A DNA stretch of 64,000 bases from Bacteroidaceae bacterium (GCA_017531985.1 JAFXJY010000001.1:60989-124988), one strand, 5' to 3'. Shown: positions 10,055 through 18,733, counted from the stretch's first letter. Translations and numbers: made by a program. The notes: generated from the sequence alone by a model not told the origin.

Positions 10055-10088
10055 TTGCAAAAATAGGAAATATTTAGTACTTTTGCAA
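10055..10088. promoter_or_regulatory. Interlocked divergent promoters for ung (-) and tRNA-Arg (+)
   Basis: On the plus strand, TTG at 10055-10057 and TACTTTTG at 10078-10085 are separated by 20 bases. On the minus strand, TTG (complement of 10086-10088) and TATTTTTG (complement of 10058-10065) are also separated by 20 bases. Each -33 abuts the -7 of the opposite promoter, so the two share one 34-base site with palindromic ends. Both elements match the Bacteroidota consensus. Confidence 0.75.
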
Positions 10089-10103
10089 CTGAAAATTATT
10101 CAC

Positions 10104-10135
10104 ACTTATTGCAGGATGCAATACTTGCAATAAGT
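10104..10135 (+). other. Hairpin in the tRNA-Arg leader
   Basis: A perfect 10-bp stem (10104-10113 with 10126-10135) with a 12-base loop lies between the tRNA promoter and the mature tRNA 5' end, ending 9 bases before it. It may aid 5' processing of the precursor; the role is inferred. Confidence 0.6.
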
Positions 10136-10144
10136 AAAACACAA

Positions 10145-10216
10145 GCACCCATAGTTCAATGGATAGAATACCGGATTCCGGTTCCGACGATTGGGGTTCG
10201 ACTCCCCATGGGTGTA
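10145..10216 (+). tRNA. tRNA-Arg (CCG)
   Basis: A 72-base cloverleaf folds by eye: acceptor stem 10145-10151 with 10209-10215 (terminal G-U pair), D stem of 4 pairs, anticodon stem with a mismatch at 27-43 but four good inner pairs, anticodon loop TTCCGGT giving anticodon CCG, and a 5-pair T stem around TTCGACT. The discriminator base is A and CCA is not encoded. It reads CGG arginine codons. It has its own promoter and a strong terminator. Confidence 0.93.
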
Positions 10217-10220
10217 CTGA

Positions 10221-10251
10221 AAAAAAGAGACTCTTGCAGTCTCTTTTTTTT
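10221..10251 (+). terminator. Terminator of tRNA-Arg
   Basis: A 12-bp stem (10221-10232 with 10238-10249, 5-base loop) directly followed by T residues, 5 bases after the tRNA. Confidence 0.9.
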
Positions 10252-10303
10252 ATTCCTTATATGTTGTAATACTACAAGATGTGTCACTCACACAATGTTC
10301 TTA

Positions 10304-10347
10304 AAACAACCGAGGTTGCACCCGTACATGGAGCAACCTCGTTGTTT
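10304..10347 (-). terminator. Terminator of the dcp gene
   Basis: An approximately 15-bp stem (10304-10319 with 10333-10347, one bulged base) lies just downstream of the minus-strand peptidase gene, followed on that strand by a short T-rich run. Confidence 0.75.
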
Positions 10348-10365
10348 GTATAGATATTATAGTTT

Positions 10366-12483
10366 TTACTTGATAATACCATCACGACGCATAAGAGCTT
10401 CGATTGAAGGCTCGTGACCACGGAAACGCTTGTAGAGTTCCATGGGATTCTCAGTACCACCACGTTCGAGAACATTCTCGCGGAATGAGCGTGCAGTTTC
10501 TTGGTTGAAGATACCGGTTTCCTTGAATGCTGCGAAGGCATCGGCATCAAGAACTTCTGCCCATTTGTAGCCATAGTATCCCGATGCATAACCACCCGAG
10601 AAGATGTGGCTGAATTGAGGACTGAGTGCTGTGCCGTCTACTGCGGGTACAACTTGTGTGGGAAGGAGAGCCTCTTTCTCAAATGCCAAGGCATCGGTAA
10701 CAGGAGCTGTTATTGTGTGCCATGCCATGTCAAGCATACCGAATGAAAGCTGACGAACGCACGCATAGGCTGCATGGTATTGGCTTGAAGCTATAATCTT
10801 CTCAACCAACTCGGCAGGAATTGTTTCACCTGTTTGATAGTGACGAGCAAAGCCATCGAGGAACTCTTTCTCGGGAAGATAATTCTCGTTGAATTGTGAG
10901 GGTAACTCTACGAAGTCACGATATACGTTGGTACCCGAAAGAGAGTTATAATTAACCTTCGAGAGAAGTCCGTGCAAAGCGTGACCAAACTCGTGGAGGA
11001 AAGTCTCAACCTCACCATATGTAAGCAAAGATGGAGCAGTTGCTGTGGGACGTGTAAAGTTCATTACGATGGTAACATGAGGACGGCTGTCGAAAGTAGC
11101 ACCGGTAGAATCGGTTTCAACCCATTGACCCTTAAATTCAGTCATCCATGCACCTTGACGCTTGCCGGCACGGGGGAAGAAGTCGGTATAAAGTACTCCG
11201 ATGTAAGTACCATCGGCATCGGTTACCTCGTAGGCTTTGGCTTCCTCATGATATACGGGTATCTCTTTGTTCTCGGTAAATTGCAGGCCATACAACTTAG
11301 TGGCAAGACCGAATACTCCACCCACTACATTATCGAGTTCGAAGTAGGGACGCAACATTTCGTCATTGAGGTCATATTTCGAGGCTTTGAGTTGCTCGGC
11401 ATAGTAAGAGAAATCCCAAGGCATTAACTGGAAGTCGGCACCTTCTTTTGCAGCAGCAAATTGTTGCAACTCGGCAACTTCTTGCAAAGCAACGGGCTTA
11501 TATGCTTCGAGGAGCTGGTTCAATAGGTTGTAAACGGCTTCGGGTGTTCCGGCCATAGTGTGTTTCAACTTATATTCCGAGAAAGTATTGCAACCGAAGA
11601 GTTTCGCCATTTCGAGACGTATCTCGGCAATGCGAGTCAACACGGGGAGGTTGTCAAACTCACCACCTATCGAACGAGAATTGTAGGCACGATAGAGTTT
11701 CTCACGCAAGTCGCGACGAGTCGAATACTTCATGAAAGCACTATAACTGGGGAAAGAGAGGTCGACCATGTAACCCTCTTTACCTTTGCTTGCAGCCAAG
11801 GCAGCGGCAGCATCGATAGCACTTTGGGGCAGACCTGCGAGTTCTTCCTCGGTCAGTTCCATCGAGAAGGCGTTAGTGGCATACAAAGCATTTTGGCTAA
11901 ATTTAAGTGTTTGGTTGCTCAATTCAACCGAGAGTTCACGATAACGCTCGCGAGCTTCACCTTCAAGATTGGCACCACTTTGAGCAAACGAGTCGTAAGT
12001 CTCCTCAACGAGCATCATCTGCTCTTGGTTGAGGTTGAGTTCGGCACGGCGGTCGTAGACGTACTTAATACGCTCGAAGAGGGCTTCATTGAGGCTGATA
12101 CTGTTGCCATGCTCCGAGAGGAGGGGTTGAATACGAGTAGAGATTTCCATCATCTCATCGTTACTCTCGGCACCTTGCAAGGCAAAGAAAACCGAAGCTA
12201 CACGATTGAGATAGCTGCCACTCTCTTCGAGAGCGACAATGGTGTTCTCGAATGTAGGCATCGAACGCTCGGCAAGGATGCGGTCAATTTCGGCATTTTG
12301 CAATTCGATACCTTTCTTGAAAGCCGGTTCGTAGAGGTCGTTGGTGATTTTGTCGAACGGAATAGTTCCGTGCGGTGTGTCATACTCGCCACTGAACGGG
12401 TCAAAGTTACTGTTGTTGGTTGTGCATTGTGTTGTCATTAATACAAAAGTACAAAGACAGATTGATACTAAAAATTTCTTCAT
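10366..12483 (-). CDS. dcp: M3-family peptidyl-dipeptidase (Dcp type)
   Basis: A 705-residue zinc metallopeptidase of family M3, closest in layout to dipeptidyl carboxypeptidase, which removes dipeptides from the C-terminus of peptides. The zinc site HEFGH is at about residues 495-499 in LHEFGHALHGLLS. The N-terminus is a lipoprotein-type signal (about 20 residues ending TTQC), so the enzyme is probably membrane-anchored in the periplasm. Length and the C-terminal motif FSHIFSGGYASGYYGYKWAE are normal for the family. It is a single-gene unit with its own terminator. The distinction from oligopeptidase A rests on overall resemblance. Confidence 0.9.
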   Translation of the reverse strand: MKKFLVSICLCTFVLMTTQCTTNNSNFDPFSGEYDTPHGTIPFDKITNDLYEPAFKKGIELQNAEIDRILAERSMPTFENTIVALEESGSYLNRVASVFFALQGAESNDEMMEISTRIQPLLSEHGNSISLNEALFERIKYVYDRRAELNLNQEQMMLVEETYDSFAQSGANLEGEARERYRELSVELSNQTLKFSQNALYATNAFSMELTEEELAGLPQSAIDAAAALAASKGKEGYMVDLSFPSYSAFMKYSTRRDLREKLYRAYNSRSIGGEFDNLPVLTRIAEIRLEMAKLFGCNTFSEYKLKHTMAGTPEAVYNLLNQLLEAYKPVALQEVAELQQFAAAKEGADFQLMPWDFSYYAEQLKASKYDLNDEMLRPYFELDNVVGGVFGLATKLYGLQFTENKEIPVYHEEAKAYEVTDADGTYIGVLYTDFFPRAGKRQGAWMTEFKGQWVETDSTGATFDSRPHVTIVMNFTRPTATAPSLLTYGEVETFLHEFGHALHGLLSKVNYNSLSGTNVYRDFVELPSQFNENYLPEKEFLDGFARHYQTGETIPAELVEKIIASSQYHAAYACVRQLSFGMLDMAWHTITAPVTDALAFEKEALLPTQVVPAVDGTALSPQFSHIFSGGYASGYYGYKWAEVLDADAFAAFKETGIFNQETARSFRENVLERGGTENPMELYKRFRGHEPSIEALMRRDGIIK

Positions 12484-12643
12484 TTTACGGTGTGTTTTAC
12501 GTTGTTGTGCAAAGGTCGGTATTTATCTTGCTGTATGCTAAATGTTTTTTCTTAAAAAAATTAAAAAAACTCTATTTATACTACAAAATATCGTTAGTTG
12601 GCATCTAATACGAGACGAATAATCAATAAAAGAGATAAATGGC

Positions 12644-12675
12644 TTGGTAAGTAAGTTAAGTAATTATTACCTTTG
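12644..12675 (+). promoter_or_regulatory. Promoter of the UpxY-like gene
   Basis: TTG at 12644-12646 and TACCTTTG at 12668-12675 are 21 bases apart; the ATG is 48 bases further on. Good Bacteroidota consensus. Confidence 0.75.
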
Positions 12676-12723
12676 AACCGCAATAACAAGTTATATTGTC
12701 ATCTCTAAAAGTGTAAAAGAGAT

Positions 12724-13239
12724 ATGTGTAATACCAAGCATTGGCACGCTGTATATACGGCATCACGCTGTGAGAAAAAGGTGCGTGAGCGATTTGAAAC
12801 GATGGGGATAGAGTGTTTCTTGCCCATCCAGATGGTGTTGCGTCAATGGAAATATCGCAAGAAACGAGTCGAAGTACCAGTCATATCGGGTATAATCTTT
12901 GTGTGTATCGAACCCGACGAGCATATCAAGGTGCTGCGGACGGCGGGAGTTGTTGCTTTCTTGAAGTTACGCGGCGAATCACAGGCTGCCATTATCCCCG
13001 ACAAGCAAATGGAACAGTTCCGATTTCTCATTGAACATGCCGAGGAGGATGTGGAATTGACAAACGAGAATCTTGCCATTGGTGACTTTGTAACCGTTGT
13101 AAAAGGCTCGCTCAATGGCCTTGAAGGAGAGTTGATTTCATTTCATGGCAACAACAAGATTGTTGTTCGCCTCGATGTGATGGGCTGTGCCATGGTAAAT
13201 ATTCCATCAACTTATGTTGTTACACAGGCTGCTAAATAG
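12724..13239 (+). CDS. UpxY/NusG-like transcription antiterminator (orphan)
   Basis: A 171-residue NusG paralog of the UpxY type. The N-terminal NGN domain is visible (WHAVYTASRCEKKVRERFE, then MGIECFLPIQ and the basic stretch RQWKYRKKRVEVPV), followed by the KOW domain (LAIGDFVTVVKGSLNGLEGELIS). In Bacteroides, UpxY proteins are the first gene of capsular polysaccharide operons and prevent premature termination in that operon. Here no polysaccharide gene follows: the next gene is convergent, 10 bases after the stop. The target operon is therefore elsewhere or lost. A clear promoter lies upstream. Confidence 0.88.
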   Translation: MCNTKHWHAVYTASRCEKKVRERFETMGIECFLPIQMVLRQWKYRKKRVEVPVISGIIFVCIEPDEHIKVLRTAGVVAFLKLRGESQAAIIPDKQMEQFRFLIEHAEEDVELTNENLAIGDFVTVVKGSLNGLEGELISFHGNNKIVVRLDVMGCAMVNIPSTYVVTQAAK

Positions 13240-13249
13240 TTTCTATTGA

Positions 13250-13795
13250 CTACTTGGCTTCTATCAGCCCATTCATAACAGCATAAAGACTAAGTCCTGA
13301 AACCGTTTTTATACCCAACTTGGCAACAATATTCTTGCGATGTGAAAGGACTGTATTGACACTAATGTGCAGGCAATCGGCTATCTCTTTATTTATCATG
13401 CCATTTGCTACGCAACGCAACACCTCTACCTCACGCAATGACAATTCCTCCTGCATCTCGCTCATGTTATTATTTCTCTTAATCGTCCTGATACATTCCG
13501 ACAACTGCTCTACAACATCTTCGACCGACTGACTGATGCCCAGCACCATCCCACTCCATTGCTTAAAACTATGATTAGTGACAAGTACAACACGCTGACG
13601 ACGGGGTAATAGCCATTCCATTGCAGCAACAAAGGCATCGGTATTAACAAAATATCCATCATACTGTTCGGGCTGTGATGCAAGAAAACTCTCGCACGAA
13701 GCAAAACATTGTGATGGGATGTCGAAATAAGTCTGCAACAGATGTTGCAAGCCTACTGATGCAAGAGTATCGGGCAGAACAATAGCAATAGTCAT
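13250..13795 (-). CDS. LuxR-type regulator with degenerate receiver domain
   Basis: A 181-residue DNA-binding protein. Residues about 118-175 are a LuxR/NarL-type helix-turn-helix (LSLREVEVLRCVANGMINKEIADCLHISVNTVLSHRKNI split over two helices). The N-terminal 110 residues have the size of a response-regulator receiver, but the acidic pair expected at the first strand is replaced by IAIVLPD and the phospho-acceptor strand reads YDGYFVNTD, so normal phosphorylation is doubtful. It starts 6 bases after the stop of the 13802 gene, which makes a two-gene operon with a RIC-like protein. It may therefore sense through protein-protein contact; that is inference. Confidence 0.8.
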   Translation of the reverse strand: MTIAIVLPDTLASVGLQHLLQTYFDIPSQCFASCESFLASQPEQYDGYFVNTDAFVAAMEWLLPRRQRVVLVTNHSFKQWSGMVLGISQSVEDVVEQLSECIRTIKRNNNMSEMQEELSLREVEVLRCVANGMINKEIADCLHISVNTVLSHRKNIVAKLGIKTVSGLSLYAVMNGLIEAK

Positions 13796-13801
13796 AATGT
13801 G

Positions 13802-14506
13802 TCAAGATTGAGAAGTTGCACCATTCATTCGTATTGCCACCGGTCGCAATATGCGATTGCGGATACGATTATGCTGCACCACATCGTCTCGCAAGCTGGT
13901 GAGTGCAAATATAACGGCATGACACAGATTTATATCATAACTACCGGTGAGATGCTTGACCATAAGATTAAGCAAGTCATTGAGTTTCTCCTCGACCGTA
14001 TCATTTTCTATTGATTCATTAATCAGTCCACCTATCTGCACCTCTTGCTCGGAACATTGCATAGCACATGCTCGCAATTGCGGAAACCACTCACCGGCAT
14101 CGCTTTCGATACGGGCTTGCAGTTCATTGCGTACAGTTTTAAAAAAATTATACACCAACTCGACATTATTTTCTTTATCGCGACTCAACTCAACCAGACG
14201 GGAGAAGTGTCGCTCAATGTTGGGTAACTGCACTCGCTGATAATAGTTATTGGTCTTAGTCAGGTAGTCAATAATTTGTTCTATGCAGAATGATTGCAGA
14301 CGCTTCTCGGGGAAATAATTCTCGTTGATATACGTATTGAGTATAGTTACAAAGAAATCGGTATCAAGATTGCTCTCTTGGCACACTGTTGCAATAGACT
14401 TCTCACCTAATCCCAGTGTAATACCAAATCGGGCAATGACCGGTATCAATGTTGTTTCGTGCAATATAGCATCGCAAAGGCGACTCTCGGGATGTAACAA
14501 CGCCAT
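13802..14506 (-). CDS. RIC/hemerythrin-like protein with degenerate iron site
   Basis: A 234-residue protein that resembles the ScdA/YtfE (RIC) family. Residues 14-60 follow the ScdA_N pattern (LIPVIARFGITLGLGEKSIATVCQ split; then DTDFFVTILNTYI). The following helical part keeps the outline of the hemerythrin-like domain (QIIDYLTKTNNYYQRVQLPNIERH) but the paired histidines expected where NNYY stands are missing, and the usual acidic/histidine ligands of the third helix are replaced by NELQARIESDAGEWFP. Family members repair iron-sulfur centres after nitrosative stress; this one is unlikely to bind a normal di-iron centre. It is the first gene of an operon with the LuxR-type regulator, so a sensory role is plausible. 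Confidence 0.7.
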   Translation of the reverse strand: MALLHPESRLCDAILHETTLIPVIARFGITLGLGEKSIATVCQESNLDTDFFVTILNTYINENYFPEKRLQSFCIEQIIDYLTKTNNYYQRVQLPNIERHFSRLVELSRDKENNVELVYNFFKTVRNELQARIESDAGEWFPQLRACAMQCSEQEVQIGGLINESIENDTVEEKLNDLLNLMVKHLTGSYDINLCHAVIFALTSLRDDVVQHNRIRNRILRPVAIRMNGATSQS

Positions 14507-14527
14507 TTATTCTATTTTTAAGTTTAG

Positions 14528-14545
14528 GGAACTTCAATAAGTTCC
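14528..14545. repeat. Short GGAACT...AGTTCC hairpin, copy 1
   Basis: Inverted repeat GGAACT (14528-14533) / AGTTCC (14540-14545). Similar hairpins occur at 19976-19993 and 23738-23757, all intergenic. Here it lies in the 5' region of the minus-strand RIC-like gene. Confidence 0.45.
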
Positions 14546-14678
14546 ACTGATTAATAATTTATTAGTTATCGAAAACATTTTTCTTTGTTAGTTTTAATCT
14601 ATTATTCATAACAGTCACACAACAAAGTAATAGGTAGACGTTTCCTTAAAAAAGGCCGAACAATTGGCTCTTCTAAGT

Positions 14679-15155
14679 TCACAACCACATGTCGGCCGAG
14701 GCCTTGTAATCGACCAACCATCCATCTATACTGTCAACCATACGCAATTCGAGTGGATACAATACCGACACGTCTCCCTCGGGGTGTATGATTATTACTT
14801 GACCGTATATCATGTTGGTCGTATCGGAAGGGAGGTATTGCTGAGCATGGGTAATTTTAAAGCGGACATCGGACGTCTGCAAGTCACTCAATTGTTCACC
14901 TATCCATGTAGCATAAAATTTAATATCATCGACCGACTGCGGTGTAGCTATGGCACATGCCTCATTATACTCACCATGTATCATGTGATGTGCAAAAGCT
15001 CGAGCTACTCGCATAGGCTCACTCTCTTTCTTAGCGGGGTGCATAAGCCACACACAGGGTAGCAACAATACCAGCAAAAACAACGTCGACTTGATAATTC
15101 GTACGATGTTCTTACTTCTATTAGATTTTTTCTTTTTTCTTCTTTTATTTGCCAT
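14679..15155 (-). CDS. Small single-pass membrane protein, function unknown
   Basis: A 158-residue protein with a very basic N-terminus (MANKRRKKKKSNRSKN), one membrane segment (about residues 21-40, STLFLLVLLLPCVWLM) and an extracytoplasmic domain of about 115 residues. The soluble part has the layout of DUF4878-like or NTF2-like periplasmic domains (ARAFAHHMIHGEYNEACAIATPQS, then a strand-rich half ending DGWLVDYKASA), but I cannot name the family with certainty. I chose the ATG at 15155 over an upstream TTG at 15167 because it is a standard start and because a -7 box (TACATTTG, complement of 15165-15172) overlaps the longer version. Transcription would then start only a few bases before this ATG. 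Confidence 0.7.
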   Translation of the reverse strand: MANKRRKKKKSNRSKNIVRIIKSTLFLLVLLLPCVWLMHPAKKESEPMRVARAFAHHMIHGEYNEACAIATPQSVDDIKFYATWIGEQLSDLQTSDVRFKITHAQQYLPSDTTNMIYGQVIIIHPEGDVSVLYPLELRMVDSIDGWLVDYKASADMWL

Positions 15156-15164
15156 ATCCTGATG

Positions 15165-15172
15165 CAAATGTA
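15165..15172 (-). promoter_or_regulatory. -7 box very close to the 15155 start
   Basis: TACATTTG on the minus strand lies 9 bases before the ATG, which implies a very short or absent 5' leader. A TTG is present upstream but with shorter spacing than usual, so support is partial. Confidence 0.4.
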
Positions 15173-15210
15173 AAGAAAATTTACGACAAGTTGAAGTTGT
15201 ATAACAATAT

Positions 15211-16926
15211 TTATCCGACCATCAGCTTACGCACCCACACTCCTTGCGAGGTAACTACACGCACAATCGAGGTGACTGAGATACAAAATGACAATGATGA
15301 ATGTCCCGAAACGACCGACTGTAATGTTCCATCAAGAGAATATATATAGGCATAAGCGTAATCCTGAAATCCCTCTATTGAATATCGACTACCGTCGTAC
15401 ACAAGACGAATAGATGTGGAATGTGTATCATTGATCGATGCCGATACATATTGGGGATAAACTTCGTCAACACCCTCGCCGTCACTCTGACACTCTCGCA
15501 CGATGTCGTCGACAAGGCTGTGCAGATATACTTCGAGAGCGGTATACCCTGTGTTATCATGCCAAGGCTGTGCTGCATCACTGTCATCATCGGGGTCGAG
15601 ATTATTGAGTGTCTCCCATCGGTCGGGGATACCATCCTCGTCGCTATCGATGGGACATTCGGCTGTGAGCAATTCACTCCAACCACCTACATCGGAAGTC
15701 TTATCGATAATGCCCAATGCTCCGGTCGATGAACCTACATAGGTGTAATTGCCCGAGAGTATTTCATCGGCTATGCGTGCATCTTGTGTATCGCGACTCA
15801 ACGATGCTCCGGCATACGTTACGACCTTATTGTAGGCCACCTCAGCGGCATGTGTGGTAACATCGCCGGGATAAAACTCGGTTGTCGACTTAATACCCTC
15901 TTCCGGTAGTTCGGCATTCTTGGTATTGGGATGTATACCATTCCAGTTATCGGCATTGGTAGCAGCTATCAAGTGGGCACCCTCTTGCACGTTGTCGTAG
16001 GGCGATGTGCCATCGACATAATTTCCTGCCACATAAAATGTACCCCACACCCCTTTCAGTTGCTGATTGGTACCATCGTCGGCATTGGGTTGGAAAATGC
16101 GAGCCACTATCGACTTCTTTGTGGCCGGTCCGGGTTTATAATAATTATTTACAAAGTTGTAGCTGCCACCTTCTCCGGCGTAACCGCTATTGGTGTTGCC
16201 CCAGTTATAAATGACATTGTTACGAAAGTCGACATTCTCCAAGTCGGCACGATTGCTATAACGGCTACCACACATGCGTGGATTGCGACTATCGTGGTGA
16301 GCTAAAATATTGTGGTGAAAAGAAGCATTCTTACCACCCCATATACCTCCATATCCATGATTACCCTTGACATGAATACTCGATTTAAGGCTCTCGGCTA
16401 TCATACACCACTGCATGGTAAAGGAGCTGTTGTCGTAGAATGATGCACACTCATCGGTACTAAAACTCATGGAGCAGTGATCAATGATGATATTGCTATG
16501 ACCTTGTCCTTCAAAGGCATCGCGAGCATCGGTAGCCATTTCACCAAGTCGACATCTTATAAATCGAATAATGACATTGTCGGCATCGACTTTGAGGCTG
16601 TAATTCTTCAAGCATATACCATCACCCGGAGCTGTCTGTCCGGCTATTGTTATATCACCCGATGAGATAACAAGATCACTCTCCAACTCTATCGTACCAG
16701 ACACATCAAAGACAACGGTACGCACACCCGACTTGCGTACGGCATATCTCAACGTTCCTTTTGAGCCATCGTCCGACAGCTTGGTAACATGGTACACGCG
16801 ACCTCCGCGACCTCCGGTAGTGGTGTATCGGGCATGACCTTCGGCACCGGGGAATGCCGCTGTCTGAGCGAAGAGAAGAGGTGTGGTCAAAATCAACGAA
16901 AACAAAAGAGCTACTATCTTCTTCAT
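15211..16926 (-). CDS. PL1 pectate lyase with T9SS sorting domain
   Basis: A secreted polysaccharide lyase family 1 enzyme that cleaves polygalacturonan by beta-elimination. I start it at the ATG at 16926 because it gives a clean signal peptide (MKKIVALLFSLILTTPLLFAQ); an upstream ATG at 16965 would add 13 unlikely residues. The beta-helix is marked by FPGAEGHARYTTTGGRGG, SSGDITIAGQTAPGDGI, DHCSMSFSTDECAS (calcium site region) and HHDSRNPR (catalytic arginine region). A calcium-binding-like linker PIDSDEDGIPDRWE follows. The last about 70 residues (from YSIEGFQDYAYAYIYS) form a T9SS type A-like sorting domain, so it is probably surface-displayed. It lies downstream of the hexuronate transporter on the same strand. 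Confidence 0.88.
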   Translation of the reverse strand: MKKIVALLFSLILTTPLLFAQTAAFPGAEGHARYTTTGGRGGRVYHVTKLSDDGSKGTLRYAVRKSGVRTVVFDVSGTIELESDLVISSGDITIAGQTAPGDGICLKNYSLKVDADNVIIRFIRCRLGEMATDARDAFEGQGHSNIIIDHCSMSFSTDECASFYDNSSFTMQWCMIAESLKSSIHVKGNHGYGGIWGGKNASFHHNILAHHDSRNPRMCGSRYSNRADLENVDFRNNVIYNWGNTNSGYAGEGGSYNFVNNYYKPGPATKKSIVARIFQPNADDGTNQQLKGVWGTFYVAGNYVDGTSPYDNVQEGAHLIAATNADNWNGIHPNTKNAELPEEGIKSTTEFYPGDVTTHAAEVAYNKVVTYAGASLSRDTQDARIADEILSGNYTYVGSSTGALGIIDKTSDVGGWSELLTAECPIDSDEDGIPDRWETLNNLDPDDDSDAAQPWHDNTGYTALEVYLHSLVDDIVRECQSDGEGVDEVYPQYVSASINDTHSTSIRLVYDGSRYSIEGFQDYAYAYIYSLDGTLQSVVSGHSSLSFCISVTSIVRVVTSQGVWVRKLMVG

Positions 16927-17000
16927 GACAACTATGAGATAAGGTAAAGACCGATGCAGCCACACTGTTCATCGGTCTTTATGATATTTTACGAAATGTG

Positions 17001-18446
17001 TTATTTTATCACAATAGGTTTGTACTTAGGAACAAGGGCTTTCATCACAATCCATCCAATAAGATAGGCAACGGCACACACACAGAAGATAATGAAGTAA
17101 CCCGATTCAACGCCTTTGAAGCCCATTAGCTGCATCTCGGTCTCGGCGGCATGATCAAAGAGCATACCCGACAACTTATTGATGAGGAACGAACCTACAC
17201 CTCCGGCCATACCACCTATACCGGTAATAGTGGCTACGGCACTCTTGGGGAACATATCGCCTACGGTCGAGAATATATTGGCACTCCACGATTGGTGAGC
17301 AGCTCCGGCAATACCTATGATGATAACCGGGAACCACACCGAATAGGCTCCGAGAGGCTGAGCAAAAAGAGCCAACAAGGGGAAGAATGCAAAGATGAGC
17401 ATGGCTCGCATGCGTGCCGCATATGGGTCAAGACCTGTTTTATTGATAATAATAGAGGGTAATTTACCACCATATATCGACAATAATGTAATAGCATACA
17501 ATACAAAGATGAGCGTCATACCCATGAAGCTATCCGATGTATATCCATACACATCGCTGATGTAGGCGGGGGTCCAGAAGAGGAAGAACCACCACACTCC
17601 GTCGGTCATAAATTTGCCAAATGCAAATGCCCATGTCTGCTTGAAACCAAGACACTGCAAGAAAGAGAGTTTCTTCTCACTGTTATTCTCGGCAGCAGGC
17701 TCTTCGTCTTCATCTTGATTGATATATTCCAACTCGGCTTGATTGACATACTTGCTTCGAGCAGGTGCATCATACATAAACAACCAGAAACCCATCCATA
17801 TAAAACCTAATGCACCGATGATGATAAAGGCGGCCTCCCAGCCTCCTCCCCATCCTATACTCTTGAAGTAACCGGCTATTGTGGGAATGGTAAGGGGGGC
17901 TACCAATGCACCTACCGTAGCACCGGCATTGAAGATACTGGTGGCATAAGCACGGTCCTTTTTAGGGAAATATTCGGCAGTTACCTTGATAGCTGCCGGG
18001 AAGTTTCCTGCTTCACCTACGGCAAGGATGAAACGGGCTGCTATGAAATAATAGACACTGATAGTGGATATGCCCAACGCCACAGTACCGGTAGCACTTA
18101 TCATGTCGGATACGCTATCCAATCCACAAGTATACTGTGTGGCAATGCCGCACACTGCATGCAAGCAGGCTCCCAACGACCACACTCCAATGGCCCACAG
18201 ATAACCTTTCTTGGTACCCATCCAGTCGACAAATCGTCCGGCAAAGAGCATGCTGACAGCATAGAAAATGGAGAACCATGCAGTTATGTTACCATAGTCC
18301 TCATTGGTCCAGTGAAACTCAGGGGCTATAAAATCTTTCCAAGTAAGCGACAGCACTTGGCGGTCTAAGTAGTTGACCGTAGTGGCAACGAATAGCATCA
18401 AGCACATCATCCACCTAAATGAGGTCATCTTCTGATTTTTGTTCAT
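17001..18446 (-). CDS. MFS hexuronate transporter (ExuT-like)
   Basis: A 481-residue major facilitator of the anion:cation symporter group. About 12 membrane segments are visible, with the signature region VNYLDRQVLSLTWKDF in helix 1 and GRFVDWMGTKKGYLWAIGVW after helix 2, both typical of ExuT and relatives. A longer than usual hydrophilic loop (residues about 225-255, rich in E, D, N) separates the two six-helix halves. It would import galacturonate or other uronates released by the neighbouring pectin enzymes; substrate is inferred from family and context. It is the first gene of a minus-strand unit with the PL1 lyase and has a well-formed promoter. Confidence 0.88.
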   Translation of the reverse strand: MNKNQKMTSFRWMMCLMLFVATTVNYLDRQVLSLTWKDFIAPEFHWTNEDYGNITAWFSIFYAVSMLFAGRFVDWMGTKKGYLWAIGVWSLGACLHAVCGIATQYTCGLDSVSDMISATGTVALGISTISVYYFIAARFILAVGEAGNFPAAIKVTAEYFPKKDRAYATSIFNAGATVGALVAPLTIPTIAGYFKSIGWGGGWEAAFIIIGALGFIWMGFWLFMYDAPARSKYVNQAELEYINQDEDEEPAAENNSEKKLSFLQCLGFKQTWAFAFGKFMTDGVWWFFLFWTPAYISDVYGYTSDSFMGMTLIFVLYAITLLSIYGGKLPSIIINKTGLDPYAARMRAMLIFAFFPLLALFAQPLGAYSVWFPVIIIGIAGAAHQSWSANIFSTVGDMFPKSAVATITGIGGMAGGVGSFLINKLSGMLFDHAAETEMQLMGFKGVESGYFIIFCVCAVAYLIGWIVMKALVPKYKPIVIK

Positions 18447-18562
18447 GATTACTGATATTTATGGTATTAAAATTCAATATGTCGAGTAGTACTATTATCT
18501 ATATCTTTGCAGCGATAGAAGAAGATAGATTTTTCAACATTTCTTTCATATTTTTATCGCAG

Positions 18563-18594
18563 CAAAAGTAAGAACTAAAATTTAATTACACAAA
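18563..18594 (-). promoter_or_regulatory. Promoter of the exuT-like/PL1 unit
   Basis: On the minus strand, TTTG (complement of 18591-18594) and TACTTTTG (complement of 18563-18570) are 20 bases apart. A long 5' leader of about 110 bases follows before the ATG. Confidence 0.7.
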
Positions 18595-18637
18595 TTATTC
18601 GTAATGACAACAATTATAGTATTCAAACAAATTTATT

Positions 18638-18661
18638 TACTTTTGTCGCATATTTTTGCGA
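18638..18661 (+). promoter_or_regulatory. -7 boxes and small inverted repeat upstream of the GH105 gene
   Basis: TACTTTTG (18638-18645) and TATTTTTG (18651-18658) both fit the -7 consensus. A TCGCA/TGCGA inverted repeat (18646-18661) overlaps the second and could be an operator. No clear -33 is seen. Confidence 0.4.
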
Positions 18662-18733
18662 ATATTTTCTACAATCTATATATTCGCATCAATAATAACA
18701 CGATTAATTATTCATCTAACTTACCTACTATCT

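Noticed and set aside
11560..12441. A 293-codon plus-strand open frame
   Set aside because: It is fully antisense to the M3 peptidase gene, which has intact family motifs; the predicted product has no recognisable features.
12724..15167. Remnant of a capsular polysaccharide locus after the UpxY-like gene
   Set aside because: None of the following genes encode glycosyltransferases, flippases or sugar-nucleotide enzymes.
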